Part shown: positions 16,252 through 24,318 of the stretch, piece by piece | How positions within the stretch are numbered: position 1 is the first letter of the stretch | Layout: every line of letters starts with the position of its first letter | Made by a program: the position numbers and the translations under genes | The notes under the pieces: model-generated | Databases searched by the model: none | What the model was told of the DNA's origin: nothing | Seen by the model: only the letters and a program-made list of their open reading frames with translations | Source: a virus | Reading direction: 5' to 3' (one strand) | Length of the DNA: 26,118 nucleotides | IMG/VR virus record: IMGVR_UViG_3300021197_001364 | Coordinates: 1-26,118 of that record

Positions 16252-18267
16252 TTATCTACCCAAAGAGTATTCTACAAATGTAGAAATAGCCCTTCTTTGA
16301 TAGTCCACTAGGCTCAGAGAAATGGGTGATATATTTTGAGATTTTAAGCTAGCTTCGATCTTTTGGGGTATTTTTTTATTGCTATCTAAGCAATCTACGA
16401 TTTCTTGAGGTCCGTTATCGCTCATTAACTTTATGTTATAAAGAATATCTAATTTAATACCCTCTAGTTCAGCTACGTCAGCCTTAGTGAGATTCCTCAT
16501 GCTCTTCTTGTTGTTTGTCGATAAGTATGCCTCATTTACAACTTTAGATATGATATCGTATTGATCGTTCGCCCAATTAAACAAGTCAGCAACCCCCGGA
16601 GTAGACCTTGGGGTTTCTGTTCGTTTCTTTCTTGGTCCATCATCTAAGCTATTTTGCGGTCTACCGGCAGGATTAGTTGGTTTTTGTTTTTCTTTTGTTT
16701 CAGCGACTTTTTCATTAATTTCACCTTGCTTTTCCATTTTCTCTATCTCAAAACCTTTGTTTGGGTTGTGGAATGGGCTAGCTTTTTCTGGTAATCTTTC
16801 ACCCTCTCTAGCTTTATCTTCTCTTTTTAGTCTCATTTTTTCTACAGATGGAACTTCTTTAAATCTTTCAAGAACAGTCTCGTGAGAAATTATATCCCTA
16901 TCTGCTAATTGTATTAAAAGATTTTTCTCTGATGACTCGTCAGATAGACTCATTTGATCGTACATTATGTGTGGAGACTTTCTGAAACCCATTGCCTTCC
17001 GCACTATTTCACATTCCTTCTCCCAGAATGCGGTTAGTTGATCTCTACCGTATTGCAATCTTTCAACAAGAGTTTTAAGGGATATAAAGTTATTTGTAAA
17101 CCCACCACCATTACCTGCCATTCCCGTAAGCGTAGGAGGAACACCTAGACCAGCGTAAATGCTATTTAGGACAGAGTTGTACTTTTCAGAACCTAAAAAC
17201 TTGTATACTTGACTATTTGACTCTGTGTAAGAAAGTTCTGGACCCCAAACTAATTCCATAGTACCTCCACCAACATTACTAGATAAGATGTCTCTTAATT
17301 TATTAATAGCTGCTTTATTGGGTAGAATCTTATGATCTAGATTTCCAAGCGTCCATAATCTGATATTAGAAATTGCTCCATCTAAAGCAGACAAGTCGGC
17401 AAGGCGCATCTTCTCAAGCATTATGATATCATCTAGAATTGCGTAAATTAAAGGGTTTGCCCAGTTAGTCCAGTCATCCTTTTTGTAATAATGAACACAG
17501 ATTCTATCTGGATCTAAGTCTATTTTTCTATCACCCTTTTGTATCTTATTTTTAACATCTGGAGGTAATGTTTCTATTACATGTGCTGGTATTGATCCAT
17601 CTTTAAAGTTATCAATAAACGAAGTTGGATTGATTTGAAAATCTTTCCTGCCTACAAACAGATTAATCTTTTCATCTTTAATATCAATCTGTAGAGGGTT
17701 GAAAAAATTGTATCTCCAAGGAACTTGGTTTTTCTCAAACTCTGGCATCTGAACAACTATATCACTAGCCATAGATTTGATGTACTTAGTAATTTCAGGG
17801 GTTACTGTGGCATAACTTCTGTAAGCAAAAACTTGACCGGCTCTATAGAGGAGATTTAGGAATCGCTCTGATCTTTCTTTTCCGTTGATTTTTTTAAACC
17901 ACTGTTGGTAGAATTTTTCAACGCTTTTATTTTCGTGAACAATATTAACGCCTTGGCAGCCAAAATCACCCATCAAGTCAATAACATTCCGCACAATCCC
18001 AACTTTGTCATATGCGTCCATACACATTTTAATGGCGCGTTTTTTTCTTTGTGGTACTTGTTCATCTGGACGAAATGCATAATAATCGTTTCCAGTAAAT
18101 CCGGGTCTAACAGACCGGTTTGGTTCAATATCCTTAAAATCTCTAAAGGAACTGCTACCTTTTGAAATTCCTGCATAATTATCTATAGACTCAGCGTGTC
18201 TATCCATAGCTATGGCTTTAGAGGTCTCGTCATCCCAAGTGATGAGATTCTTATTGGTATCGGACAT
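16252..18267 (-). CDS. Portal protein
   Basis: 671 aa from the ATG at 18267. A GTG six bases earlier is possible, but AAAGGGTGA sits at ribosome-site distance from the ATG. Portal-like features: an N-terminal segment with RPDEQVPQRKKRAIKMCMDAYDK, a DLMGDFGCQG block, RAGQVFAYRS (~144-153), a FFNPLQIDI segment, and ALDGAISNIRLWTLG near 300. Then come LGVPPTLTGM and GGGFTNNFISLKTLVERLQ (~394-420), the usual portal 'GVPP' and helical stem region. The C-terminus is charged and low-complexity (KQGEINEKVAETKEKQK). It forms the dodecameric DNA gate with TerL docking (family knowledge). It opens the head operon behind the second copy of the late 17-mer. Confidence 0.93.
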   Translation of the reverse strand: MSDTNKNLITWDDETSKAIAMDRHAESIDNYAGISKGSSSFRDFKDIEPNRSVRPGFTGNDYYAFRPDEQVPQRKKRAIKMCMDAYDKVGIVRNVIDLMGDFGCQGVNIVHENKSVEKFYQQWFKKINGKERSERFLNLLYRAGQVFAYRSYATVTPEITKYIKSMASDIVVQMPEFEKNQVPWRYNFFNPLQIDIKDEKINLFVGRKDFQINPTSFIDNFKDGSIPAHVIETLPPDVKNKIQKGDRKIDLDPDRICVHYYKKDDWTNWANPLIYAILDDIIMLEKMRLADLSALDGAISNIRLWTLGNLDHKILPNKAAINKLRDILSSNVGGGTMELVWGPELSYTESNSQVYKFLGSEKYNSVLNSIYAGLGVPPTLTGMAGNGGGFTNNFISLKTLVERLQYGRDQLTAFWEKECEIVRKAMGFRKSPHIMYDQMSLSDESSEKNLLIQLADRDIISHETVLERFKEVPSVEKMRLKREDKAREGERLPEKASPFHNPNKGFEIEKMEKQGEINEKVAETKEKQKPTNPAGRPQNSLDDGPRKKRTETPRSTPGVADLFNWANDQYDIISKVVNEAYLSTNNKKSMRNLTKADVAELEGIKLDILYNIKLMSDNGPQEIVDCLDSNKKIPQKIEASLKSQNISPISLSLVDYQRRAISTFVEYSLGR

Positions 18268-18306
18268 TTTCACCCTTTAGAGTATAGTTGGAATGTAATT
18301 CAATTG

Positions 18307-18323
18307 GTGTTATATTATACACA
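18307..18323 (-). promoter_or_regulatory. Candidate late promoter, copy 2 (TGTGTATAATATAACAC)
   Basis: Exact 17-base match to the element at 13055-13071. It lies 40 bases upstream of the portal ATG (34 from the alternative GTG) and just after the TerL stop codon. No good -35 box is present. It would uncouple head genes from the upstream packaging/early operon. Confidence 0.75.
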
Positions 18324-18325
18324 GA

Positions 18326-20317
18326 TTAATAAATATCATTCATATTTTGGGTGAACCAGTTAGGACCAGTAAATAATTTACCTTTATCTTTTTGTTTGGA
18401 GTCCGAAGGTAAGGATGAAGCAAATCCACCAAAAAATTGATATTCTTCTGGGGTTCTTGTTCTAGATATAATCCTAGCCGCCATGTTTGCCATTATAAGA
18501 GCAGAATACCTATCCTTTCTCATTTTAGATTTCTTACCAGCACCAACAATAATCTCTGGTGTGTCCCATCTGTCTCGACCACTTGATGTCTGAGTCATTT
18601 GAATCATAGATAATTCATCTTTTAATTCCTCAATATCCATAACACACTCTTCTAATGTGTCATACATTCTACCTTTAATATTATCATCAATACTAGCTAG
18701 ACCTAGACCCGCAGAGTCAAACATTGGAAATAGAATGGCTTTGTCCTCAAAATCTTTTCTGAGTCCGTGATTAGCCTCTGCTAGCCAATCGTACTTTGCA
18801 AACTGGCACATTTCCAGAATATGTAATCCTCGTTCGTCGTCAGTGTCTTTTGGTTTGTCTTCGTCAATGACGGGCCATATAGCCATTTCGCCATCTTGGA
18901 TTTTATCGTCATCATGTAAAGATTCCATAACAGCAATACCGCCACCTTGAGCGTCCATTGCAATATGTACGCAAGGAAAAAGTTTCATTAAGTCTCTAAT
19001 TTTTCTTGCACAGTACGAATAGAAGTCTCTTTCTGTAGAAAAGCCTCTTTTTATTTTTTCTTTATGTTCTGATCTTGTTGTTGTCCAACAGTGTACAATT
19101 TTTCTGTGATCTTCTGCAAGTTCTAAAACAATAATGCTAAAATTATCAACTTCAGATGCGGGGTCAACACCAAATACATACTGCTTTTTTGGATCTCCAA
19201 TTAGCTTTGCTTCAAAGATGATGTCATTACCCTTGGAGTCTTTCATTGGCTCTTTGTCGTTAGATACACAAGACTCAATGAGAGATCTCTTGAAGAAACC
19301 CTCTGAGTCGCGCGTAAAGACCGCCCCAAACTCCATTTGATATATACCAGCATGAACGGTCGCTTTAGACCTAGCGACCTGTGAGGCATCCATAAAGCCT
19401 TCTGGTAGAAGTTCATAAGGTATTCTCATAATAGAGTATTCTGTCCAGTCAAAGTTTTTAGGAACTTCGTCGCCACCAAAAAGATCTCTGAGTTTATTTT
19501 CATTTCCGCCACTTTTAATTATCGTCTTCCATCTTTTCCAGTAGTCGGCAAAATGGTTGAAGTCGTAATAAGCAGTGCCGCTAAGGATAATTTGGTTGTC
19601 TTTCGTTTCGATTTGCGCCTCGTCGGAGCTATTTATTTCTACTCCTAGTTCTACTGCTTTTTTCTCTCTAGCTAACCTTTTAACGTTCTCAATAGGGTCT
19701 GAACTTACAGCAGCAAAACCTGCCACAACAGTCTCAAAGATATCGCGAGGAATAGAAGCAAATTCGTCAGAGATAATATCATTAGCTCTTTGACCTCTAA
19801 TTTTTTGTCCGTCGCCAAGAGGTAGGCAAGTAACGCGAGAATCGTTAATCCGCATAACGCAACGATCAACATCTCTACGTGGGCCAGAGTTTCCATCGCA
19901 TATATCCCTTAGAATTGGAGAATTGTTCCATATTGTCTCCATGTACTCAAAAAGAACTTTAGACTGTCTAAATGCAGCGCCGACAACAACAACTTTTCTC
20001 TGGGGTATTAGTACAGCCCTAAGCATGGCGTAAAGAGATAACATGAAGGATTTACCAAAACCACGACTAGCTATAAGCATCGGAAACTTACGGTTCCATA
20101 GTTCAGCTAATATAAGAGCTTGAGAGGGAAGTAAAGTGATGTTAAATATGTTTTTGACCAGAAAGGAAAAATACTCTGGTCTAGTCATAAGCCAAGTTAG
20201 TTTTAAATGAAATTCATCATCAGAACTTTTTAATAAACCCATAGGATTAAAGAGTTCACTTTCTGATACATCAATGTTTAGCCAAGCTTCATCTATTTGT
20301 TTTAATTTTTTATTCAT
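18326..20317 (-). CDS. terL: Terminase large subunit
   Basis: 663 aa DNA-packaging motor. ATPase domain: Walker A ASRGFGKS at 83-90, Walker B IISDEF at 181-186 with D184 and E185, and coupling motif LSGTAYYD at 245-252. Nuclease domain (RNase H-like): VFGVDPASE with D385 and HIAMDAQGGG with D455, with a further acidic residue expected near the C-terminus. Length and arrangement fit a T4-type or related headful terminase. The ATG overlaps the ClpP-like gene stop by 4 bases (ATGA) and has only a weak ribosome site, so translation is probably coupled. Unusually, TerL is the last gene of the early-side operon rather than the first gene of the head operon. Confidence 0.97.
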   Translation of the reverse strand: MNKKLKQIDEAWLNIDVSESELFNPMGLLKSSDDEFHLKLTWLMTRPEYFSFLVKNIFNITLLPSQALILAELWNRKFPMLIASRGFGKSFMLSLYAMLRAVLIPQRKVVVVGAAFRQSKVLFEYMETIWNNSPILRDICDGNSGPRRDVDRCVMRINDSRVTCLPLGDGQKIRGQRANDIISDEFASIPRDIFETVVAGFAAVSSDPIENVKRLAREKKAVELGVEINSSDEAQIETKDNQIILSGTAYYDFNHFADYWKRWKTIIKSGGNENKLRDLFGGDEVPKNFDWTEYSIMRIPYELLPEGFMDASQVARSKATVHAGIYQMEFGAVFTRDSEGFFKRSLIESCVSNDKEPMKDSKGNDIIFEAKLIGDPKKQYVFGVDPASEVDNFSIIVLELAEDHRKIVHCWTTTRSEHKEKIKRGFSTERDFYSYCARKIRDLMKLFPCVHIAMDAQGGGIAVMESLHDDDKIQDGEMAIWPVIDEDKPKDTDDERGLHILEMCQFAKYDWLAEANHGLRKDFEDKAILFPMFDSAGLGLASIDDNIKGRMYDTLEECVMDIEELKDELSMIQMTQTSSGRDRWDTPEIIVGAGKKSKMRKDRYSALIMANMAARIISRTRTPEEYQFFGGFASSLPSDSKQKDKGKLFTGPNWFTQNMNDIY

Positions 20318-20925
20318 TTATAAATTCCATCGACGAATCCGTAATACACAGCTTCATCTGCTGTCATGTACCAGTCGCCACCTCCTAGTTTTCTTTTTAT
20401 GTATGATTTAGTTTTAGATAGGTTGTTCTGACGTTCTTTAAAATATTCTCCTTTTTGACATCTTTCTGCATATATTTCTATCATTTGTTGCGCAATATAT
20501 TTTTCAAAGTCAGCTAGGTTTTGCGTGGTTAAATAATGTCCACTTATTTCGCTGCTACCCCAATGCACCATAAATGCAGAGTTGTCAGTAACTAAGCGTC
20601 TTGTTGCAGCTTGTATAATAACAGTACCCATAGAACATAACTGACCATAACCAATAAAAGTGGTCTTACATTTGCAATTTTTGATTGCATCGTATATACC
20701 CATACCAGAATACCAGCAACCGCCTACTGTCTGCATGTGTATTGTGATTGGATCTTTACTAAGATTCTTTAGTATGTTTATATTTTTAATAAAGTTTTGG
20801 AGCATCCTGTGGTCTACACCGGCAGACTCTCCTGAGTCATCGAACTCATTTATGTATATTTCTCTGTTTTTTACATCTATATTGTAAGAATGAATCTCAC
20901 CAACACTATCTCTTATGTTTGTCAT
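20314..20925 (-). CDS. ClpP-like serine protease
   Basis: 203 aa, S14 (ClpP) fold. Visible motifs: ITIHMQTVGGCWYSGMGIYDAI (60-81) as the oxyanion/strand region, GQLCSMGT with nucleophile S98, FMVHWGSS with H121, and MTADEAVYYGFVDGIY near the end, like the FLSAxEAxxYGLID of ClpP. The usual ERDT segment carrying the catalytic Asp is replaced by KRKLGGGD (177-184), so the third residue is unclear. Because a separate prohead protease exists downstream, this protein may act elsewhere: as a ClpP substitute or decoy with host ClpX, or as a second head protease. The ATG follows AGGG and overlaps the ERCC4 nuclease stop by 4 bases. Confidence 0.85.
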   Translation of the reverse strand: MTNIRDSVGEIHSYNIDVKNREIYINEFDDSGESAGVDHRMLQNFIKNINILKNLSKDPITIHMQTVGGCWYSGMGIYDAIKNCKCKTTFIGYGQLCSMGTVIIQAATRRLVTDNSAFMVHWGSSEISGHYLTTQNLADFEKYIAQQMIEIYAERCQKGEYFKERQNNLSKTKSYIKRKLGGGDWYMTADEAVYYGFVDGIYK

Positions 20926-21425
20926 CTTAATTGCCCTACAGTGTGTTTCTCATTGATTCTTTTTAGTAGACTGCTAATTAAATCAAATGCACCTCTTTCT
21001 GAACCAGCAAAAAAAACATGAACATCATAAAATACTGCAAATTCCATCAAGCATCTCAACATGTATTTTCCGGTGATCTTAACTTTGGTTTTTAATTCCT
21101 TGGGGACTTTAGCGCCTTCTGGAAATTTCATAAGATCTTCCATAGAAAATTCGCAAACTATGTATTTATGTTCATAGTCTCTCATTCTTTCTATTTCATT
21201 TAAAAAGGCGAATTTACCTTTACCTAAATTAATAGCTAGTTCTGAAGCGCTAGCTTTTCTTTCTATGCAAACTTTATCCTCCATGCCTAGAATAGAATAA
21301 TCACCTGTGTCTAACTTTTTTTGGATAGTGCCATTACAAGTGTTGAATTTTTTGAAAAAGTAACCTTTTTGTTCCCTCGTGTCTCTAACTACTGTGTACT
21401 GAGGAGCTTTTTTATATTTAGCCAT
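20922..21425 (-). CDS. ERCC4-fold (XPF/MUS81-like) nuclease
   Basis: 167 aa. The ERCC4 nuclease signature is complete: VVRDTRE with D15, R17 and E18; LDTGDYSI with G41 and D42; and VCIERKAS with E55, R56 and K57, followed by ELAINLGKGKFAFLNEIERM. This is a single nuclease domain without the C-terminal HhH repeats of XPF, so it is close to the small phage and archaeal-type versions. Likely cuts branched or flap DNA during replication, recombination or packaging. It has an AAGGAAG ribosome site and overlaps the HNH gene by 8 bases, so the two nucleases are co-translated. Confidence 0.88.
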   Translation of the reverse strand: MAKYKKAPQYTVVRDTREQKGYFFKKFNTCNGTIQKKLDTGDYSILGMEDKVCIERKASASELAINLGKGKFAFLNEIERMRDYEHKYIVCEFSMEDLMKFPEGAKVPKELKTKVKITGKYMLRCLMEFAVFYDVHVFFAGSERGAFDLISSLLKRINEKHTVGQLR

Positions 21426-21684
21426 TTTTCTTCCTTAGTATGTCTCGAAATAATGCTTGATAATGGTGTTCATTACCAGTAACTTCATTGTGACACTTCC
21501 TGCAAAGTGTTATACCGTTATCAACATCGTATCTCAACATAGAGGCGTTAGCCCATTTTTGTATATGGTGTGCTTGTAGTGATGTCTTTTTTTTACACCC
21601 CGGCATCTGGCATGTAAATTTATCTCTTTTATATACTTTAATCCTCCAGTCTTTATAAACTGGGTCATCATAGTTTCTTTTCAC
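21418..21684 (-). CDS. HNH endonuclease (packaging-associated type)
   Basis: 88 aa single-domain HNH. C25 and C30 form the first zinc knuckle, LQAHHIQKWA contains the catalytic H39/H40, DNGITLC holds N56, and CRKCHNEVTG supplies C61, C64 and H65. NEHHYQALFRDI is the typical C-terminal helix. Start is GTG, with AGAGGTGG upstream. It overlaps the preceding gene by 17 bases and the ERCC4 gene by 8. In many phages an HNH next to the terminase is needed for packaging cleavage. Here the operon leads to TerL, so that role is plausible. A stand-alone homing function is less likely, since there is no intron or intein nearby. Confidence 0.9.
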   Translation of the reverse strand: MKRNYDDPVYKDWRIKVYKRDKFTCQMPGCKKKTSLQAHHIQKWANASMLRYDVDNGITLCRKCHNEVTGNEHHYQALFRDILRKKNG

Positions 21685-21931
21685 TTGCCACCTCTACTTT
21701 CAACACTCTAATATCATTCATGATAGACTTTACAAACTCTATAGACTCTACGGAATGATCTTTTTTTAGTAGCTTTAAATTCAATTTATGATATGCTTTA
21801 TAACAAGCTCCGTCAGGATCTTCTGCTTCTACAAAAATAACCGGAGAGGGACTGTTGTAAGCACCTAGGTCAAATCTTTTTAACCTCGCGACAACTAAAG
21901 TCATATCCATAAGAACTTTATAAATCTTCAT
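21668..21931 (-). CDS. Small phage protein of unknown function
   Basis: 87 aa, no family recognised. Noted features: KRFDLGAYNSPSPVIFVEAEDPDGACYKAYHKL in the middle reads like a small alpha/beta domain with the PDGACYKAYH helix. A charged C-terminus ends KVEVASEKKL. The ATG overlaps the gmd stop (ATGA) and its end overlaps the HNH start, so it is embedded in the operon. No signal peptide and no coiled coil. Confidence 0.7.
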   Translation of the reverse strand: MKIYKVLMDMTLVVARLKRFDLGAYNSPSPVIFVEAEDPDGACYKAYHKLNLKLLKKDHSVESIEFVKSIMNDIRVLKVEVASEKKL

Positions 21932-23007
21932 TCTAGATCGTGTTTAACCATCATTTTAACAAGGTCTTCAAAACTATGTCTAGGTGTCCAGCCTAAGTTC
22001 TTGCTTGCTTTACTAGCGTCTCCACGTAAATAATCTACTTCCGCTGGTCTATAAAACTCTGGATCTTGTACTACATAGTCAGACCAATCCTCAATACCAA
22101 CCTCTTTAAATGCAACGTTTAAAAATTCTCTGATAGTATGTGTTTCACCTGTACAAATTACGTAATCATCAGGACAGTCTTGCTGCAACATCATCCACAT
22201 CGCTTCACAATAATCTCCTGCGTATCCCCAGTCTCGATATGCGTCTAGATTGCCTAGACGAAGCTTGGGAAAACCCTCTCCGTCCATAAGGGAGTTATAA
22301 AGCATATTCTCATCGTCTTGCTGGGGGATATCTATAATCGCCCCCGTCTCGTTTGTTGGATTGTTCCATTTGACAAACTCACCAATCCACTTGGTAATCT
22401 TTCTCGTTACAAAATTCTCACCTCTACGTGGTCCTTCGTGATTGAATAATATTCCGGCACTTGCATGTAGGCCATAACCTTCTCTGTACAATCTAGTCAT
22501 ATAGTGAGCAGCGCATTTAGCTATCGCATATGGGCTTTGCGGTAAAAACTTGGTTTCTTCGTTTTGGTATTTACTTTCAGCGGTCATCCCAACTTCAATA
22601 TCATAATTGCTTCCAAACATCTCACTAGAACTAGCTTGGTAAAATCTTGTGCCTATCATACGAAGGTCTACCATACTTTGTAATATATTTAAACAGCCTT
22701 TGCCAGTGATGTCCCAAGTCAACCCCGGTTGATTAAAAGATACCGCAACATGAGATTGTGCTGCTAAATTGTAGACTTCATCTACTTTTTCGTGACATTT
22801 TAATATATTTATAACGCTAGATTGATCCGTAATGTCTCCTTCAAGCAATTTGAATTTAGGATTACTCATTAGATGGGAAATACGTTCCGTGTTTGGGGTG
22901 CTAGTACGCCTTGATACCCCGTATACTTGGTAATCTTTTGCAATCAGTAGATCTGAAAGGTGAGAGCCATCCTGTCCTGTAACACCAAAAATTATAGCTG
23001 TCTTCAT
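21928..23007 (-). CDS. gmd: GDP-mannose 4,6-dehydratase
   Basis: 359 aa short-chain dehydrogenase that turns GDP-D-mannose into GDP-4-dehydro-6-deoxy-D-mannose, precursor of GDP-fucose, GDP-rhamnose or GDP-perosamine. Motifs: the Rossmann loop GVTGQDGS (8-15), VYNLAAQSHV (78-87), the active site SSSEMFG (126-132) with YAIAK Y160/K164, and FNHEGPRRGENFVTRKI (188-204), diagnostic of Gmd. LGNLDAYRDWGYAGDY (251-266) is the C-terminal hallmark. About 25 extra residues at ~218-245 interrupt the region before it. The ATG has AAGGA. No second-step enzyme (reductase or aminotransferase) is in the window, so it must use host or other phage enzymes. It probably supplies sugar for glycan modification of phage or host. 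Confidence 0.97.
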   Translation of the reverse strand: MKTAIIFGVTGQDGSHLSDLLIAKDYQVYGVSRRTSTPNTERISHLMSNPKFKLLEGDITDQSSVINILKCHEKVDEVYNLAAQSHVAVSFNQPGLTWDITGKGCLNILQSMVDLRMIGTRFYQASSSEMFGSNYDIEVGMTAESKYQNEETKFLPQSPYAIAKCAAHYMTRLYREGYGLHASAGILFNHEGPRRGENFVTRKITKWIGEFVKWNNPTNETGAIIDIPQQDDENMLYNSLMDGEGFPKLRLGNLDAYRDWGYAGDYCEAMWMMLQQDCPDDYVICTGETHTIREFLNVAFKEVGIEDWSDYVVQDPEFYRPAEVDYLRGDASKASKNLGWTPRHSFEDLVKMMVKHDLE

Positions 23008-23015
23008 TTTGTTCC

Positions 23016-23801
23016 TTAATTTCTTAGAGTGTCTGAGTTTAAGAAAGGTTGATCGACCATTCCATCTTGATACTGATGGTAGTCCGATAGCCTCTCTCTT
23101 TCTTTTTCCATAGCAAGTTTCATCTTTTCCATCTCCATGCCATATTTCTTTGTGACATCGGGATTGGTCATCAGGAAAGCAATCCAGCCCGTCAAGCTTT
23201 GTTTACTGTCCTCTAATCGTTTCACACGTTGCTCACGGGTCGCCTTCATTTCTTTGAGCATCGAGTTCTTTTTGGTTTGCAATTCGCGGTAGTCTTTGTT
23301 TAGAGACTCTTGTGAAGCCTTCAGAGACGACACCTGACGCTCCATGTTAAATATCTGGTCTACATTCTGTTGGTCTGGGTCACGCGCTCTCTCCTCGGCT
23401 ATGAGAGCTTCTAGAGCCGATATCTGCTGAATGTTATCTTTATTAAACTTCAGGCAGCGATTCATCAGTAATTCTAATTTTATAAGATCAACAACTTGTA
23501 GTTCTTCCGTAGGTATAACGTCATCGCGAAATTGGGAGATGATTCGAGACCAATGGTATCTAAAGAGTTTAAGCTCATCGTCAGTAAATTGATTTTTAAT
23601 TTCGGGCCAATACGCCCTGTTTTCGAGGTCAAATGCCGCGATTTCCTCAGCAGACGCGCCCTTACCATAATTTTTCTTAATATGTTTCTCTACACTATCA
23701 GGATCTCTATTTAAGTGTAAAGCAATATCAGTATAAGATTCAGTTTTTATGTGTTCTTCTATATATTGTATTTCTTCTTTAGAGAATCTACCCTTTTTCA
23801 T
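23016..23801 (-). CDS. HTH and coiled-coil protein, possible small terminase subunit
   Basis: 261 aa from the ATG at 23801, chosen over an in-frame TTG at 23837 because CAGGAG lies 7 bases before the ATG. The N-terminal 46 residues (GRFSKEEIQYIEEHIKTES, then YTDIALHLNRDPDSVEKHIKK) form a Myb/SANT or HTH-like DNA-binding domain. The rest is largely helical: a Trp-containing bundle (FRYHWSRIISQFRDD), then a long coiled coil (~135-205, MERQVSSLKASQESLNKDY), then a charged tail. HTH, oligomerising coiled coil and tail is the plan of small terminases, but the gene is five genes from TerL. It could equally be a transcription or replication factor. It overlaps the sigma gene by 14 bases. Confidence 0.6.
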   Translation of the reverse strand: MKKGRFSKEEIQYIEEHIKTESYTDIALHLNRDPDSVEKHIKKNYGKGASAEEIAAFDLENRAYWPEIKNQFTDDELKLFRYHWSRIISQFRDDVIPTEELQVVDLIKLELLMNRCLKFNKDNIQQISALEALIAEERARDPDQQNVDQIFNMERQVSSLKASQESLNKDYRELQTKKNSMLKEMKATREQRVKRLEDSKQSLTGWIAFLMTNPDVTKKYGMEMEKMKLAMEKERERLSDYHQYQDGMVDQPFLNSDTLRN

Positions 23802-24318
23802 AGCCAAACTCCTGTGATAGTTCCTGTATCTTTTCAATAATCTCCGTCTTCCTAGCCTTTGGTATATAAACGTTGTCTAACATTTTAAGGTAGTCCATAC
23901 GCATAGAGGCCGGTAAATTAATATCAATAAAAGAATTAAGCTCCTCGTTGTCAATCTTCTCTTCAGCCAGCGAGTAAGAAAATTCATCTCTAGATCGCCG
24001 GTATTCATCAATAATAGAATCTTCGTAGTCTAATTGTGCAGGTTGAAGAACCTTTATTCTGTCTTCGTTAGATTCACTAATGAAATAATTGTCTCTAACG
24101 AAGTTTTTGAGTCTGTTTGATAGATTCTTACTGATGAAATTCTCTAGCGGCCTTTTATTGTCATACCTTTCTAGAGCTTTAAGGCAAATTATGTAAGATT
24201 CTTGTTTTATATCGTCTATCGTGTAACCATAAAAGGTATATTTAGGGGCTATTCTATTTACAACACGAGTTATTATATCTAAAGTTTGCTGTTCTGTTAA
24301 ATTATTTGGTATTTTCAT
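23788..24318 (-). CDS. T4 gp55-like late sigma factor
   Basis: 176 aa from the ATG at 24318 (178 from a GTG at 24324); GTGGGGTGA precedes the ATG. Residues ~25-75 match sigma70 region 2 as seen in T4 gp55: RIAPKYTFYGYTIDDIKQES, then CLKALERYDNKRPLENFI, then SNRLKNFVRDNY, parallel to the gp55 FxGYTxxxKQE ... aYITQAxxNAFxxRIKKE arrangement. There is no region 4, so it would recognise a -10 element alone and act with a clamp-type coactivator (family knowledge). The middle is acidic and the C-terminus charged. It overlaps the preceding gene by 17-23 bases. The shared 17-mer in front of the two late operons is the natural target (inference). Confidence 0.8.
   Translation of the reverse strand: MKIPNNLTEQQTLDIITRVVNRIAPKYTFYGYTIDDIKQESYIICLKALERYDNKRPLENFISKNLSNRLKNFVRDNYFISESNEDRIKVLQPAQLDYEDSIIDEYRRSRDEFSYSLAEEKIDNEELNSFIDINLPASMRMDYLKMLDNVYIPKARKTEIIEKIQELSQEFGYEKG

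Noticed and set aside
20306-20330. T4-type late promoter (TTTATAAATG) at the TerL start
   Set aside because: It overlaps the start codon and does not leave room for a leader; probably chance in AT-rich DNA.
23802-23837. TTG start 12 codons upstream for the HTH/coiled-coil protein
   Set aside because: The ATG at 23801 has a CAGGAG site at 7 bases, and the longer form would overlap the sigma gene by 50 bases.
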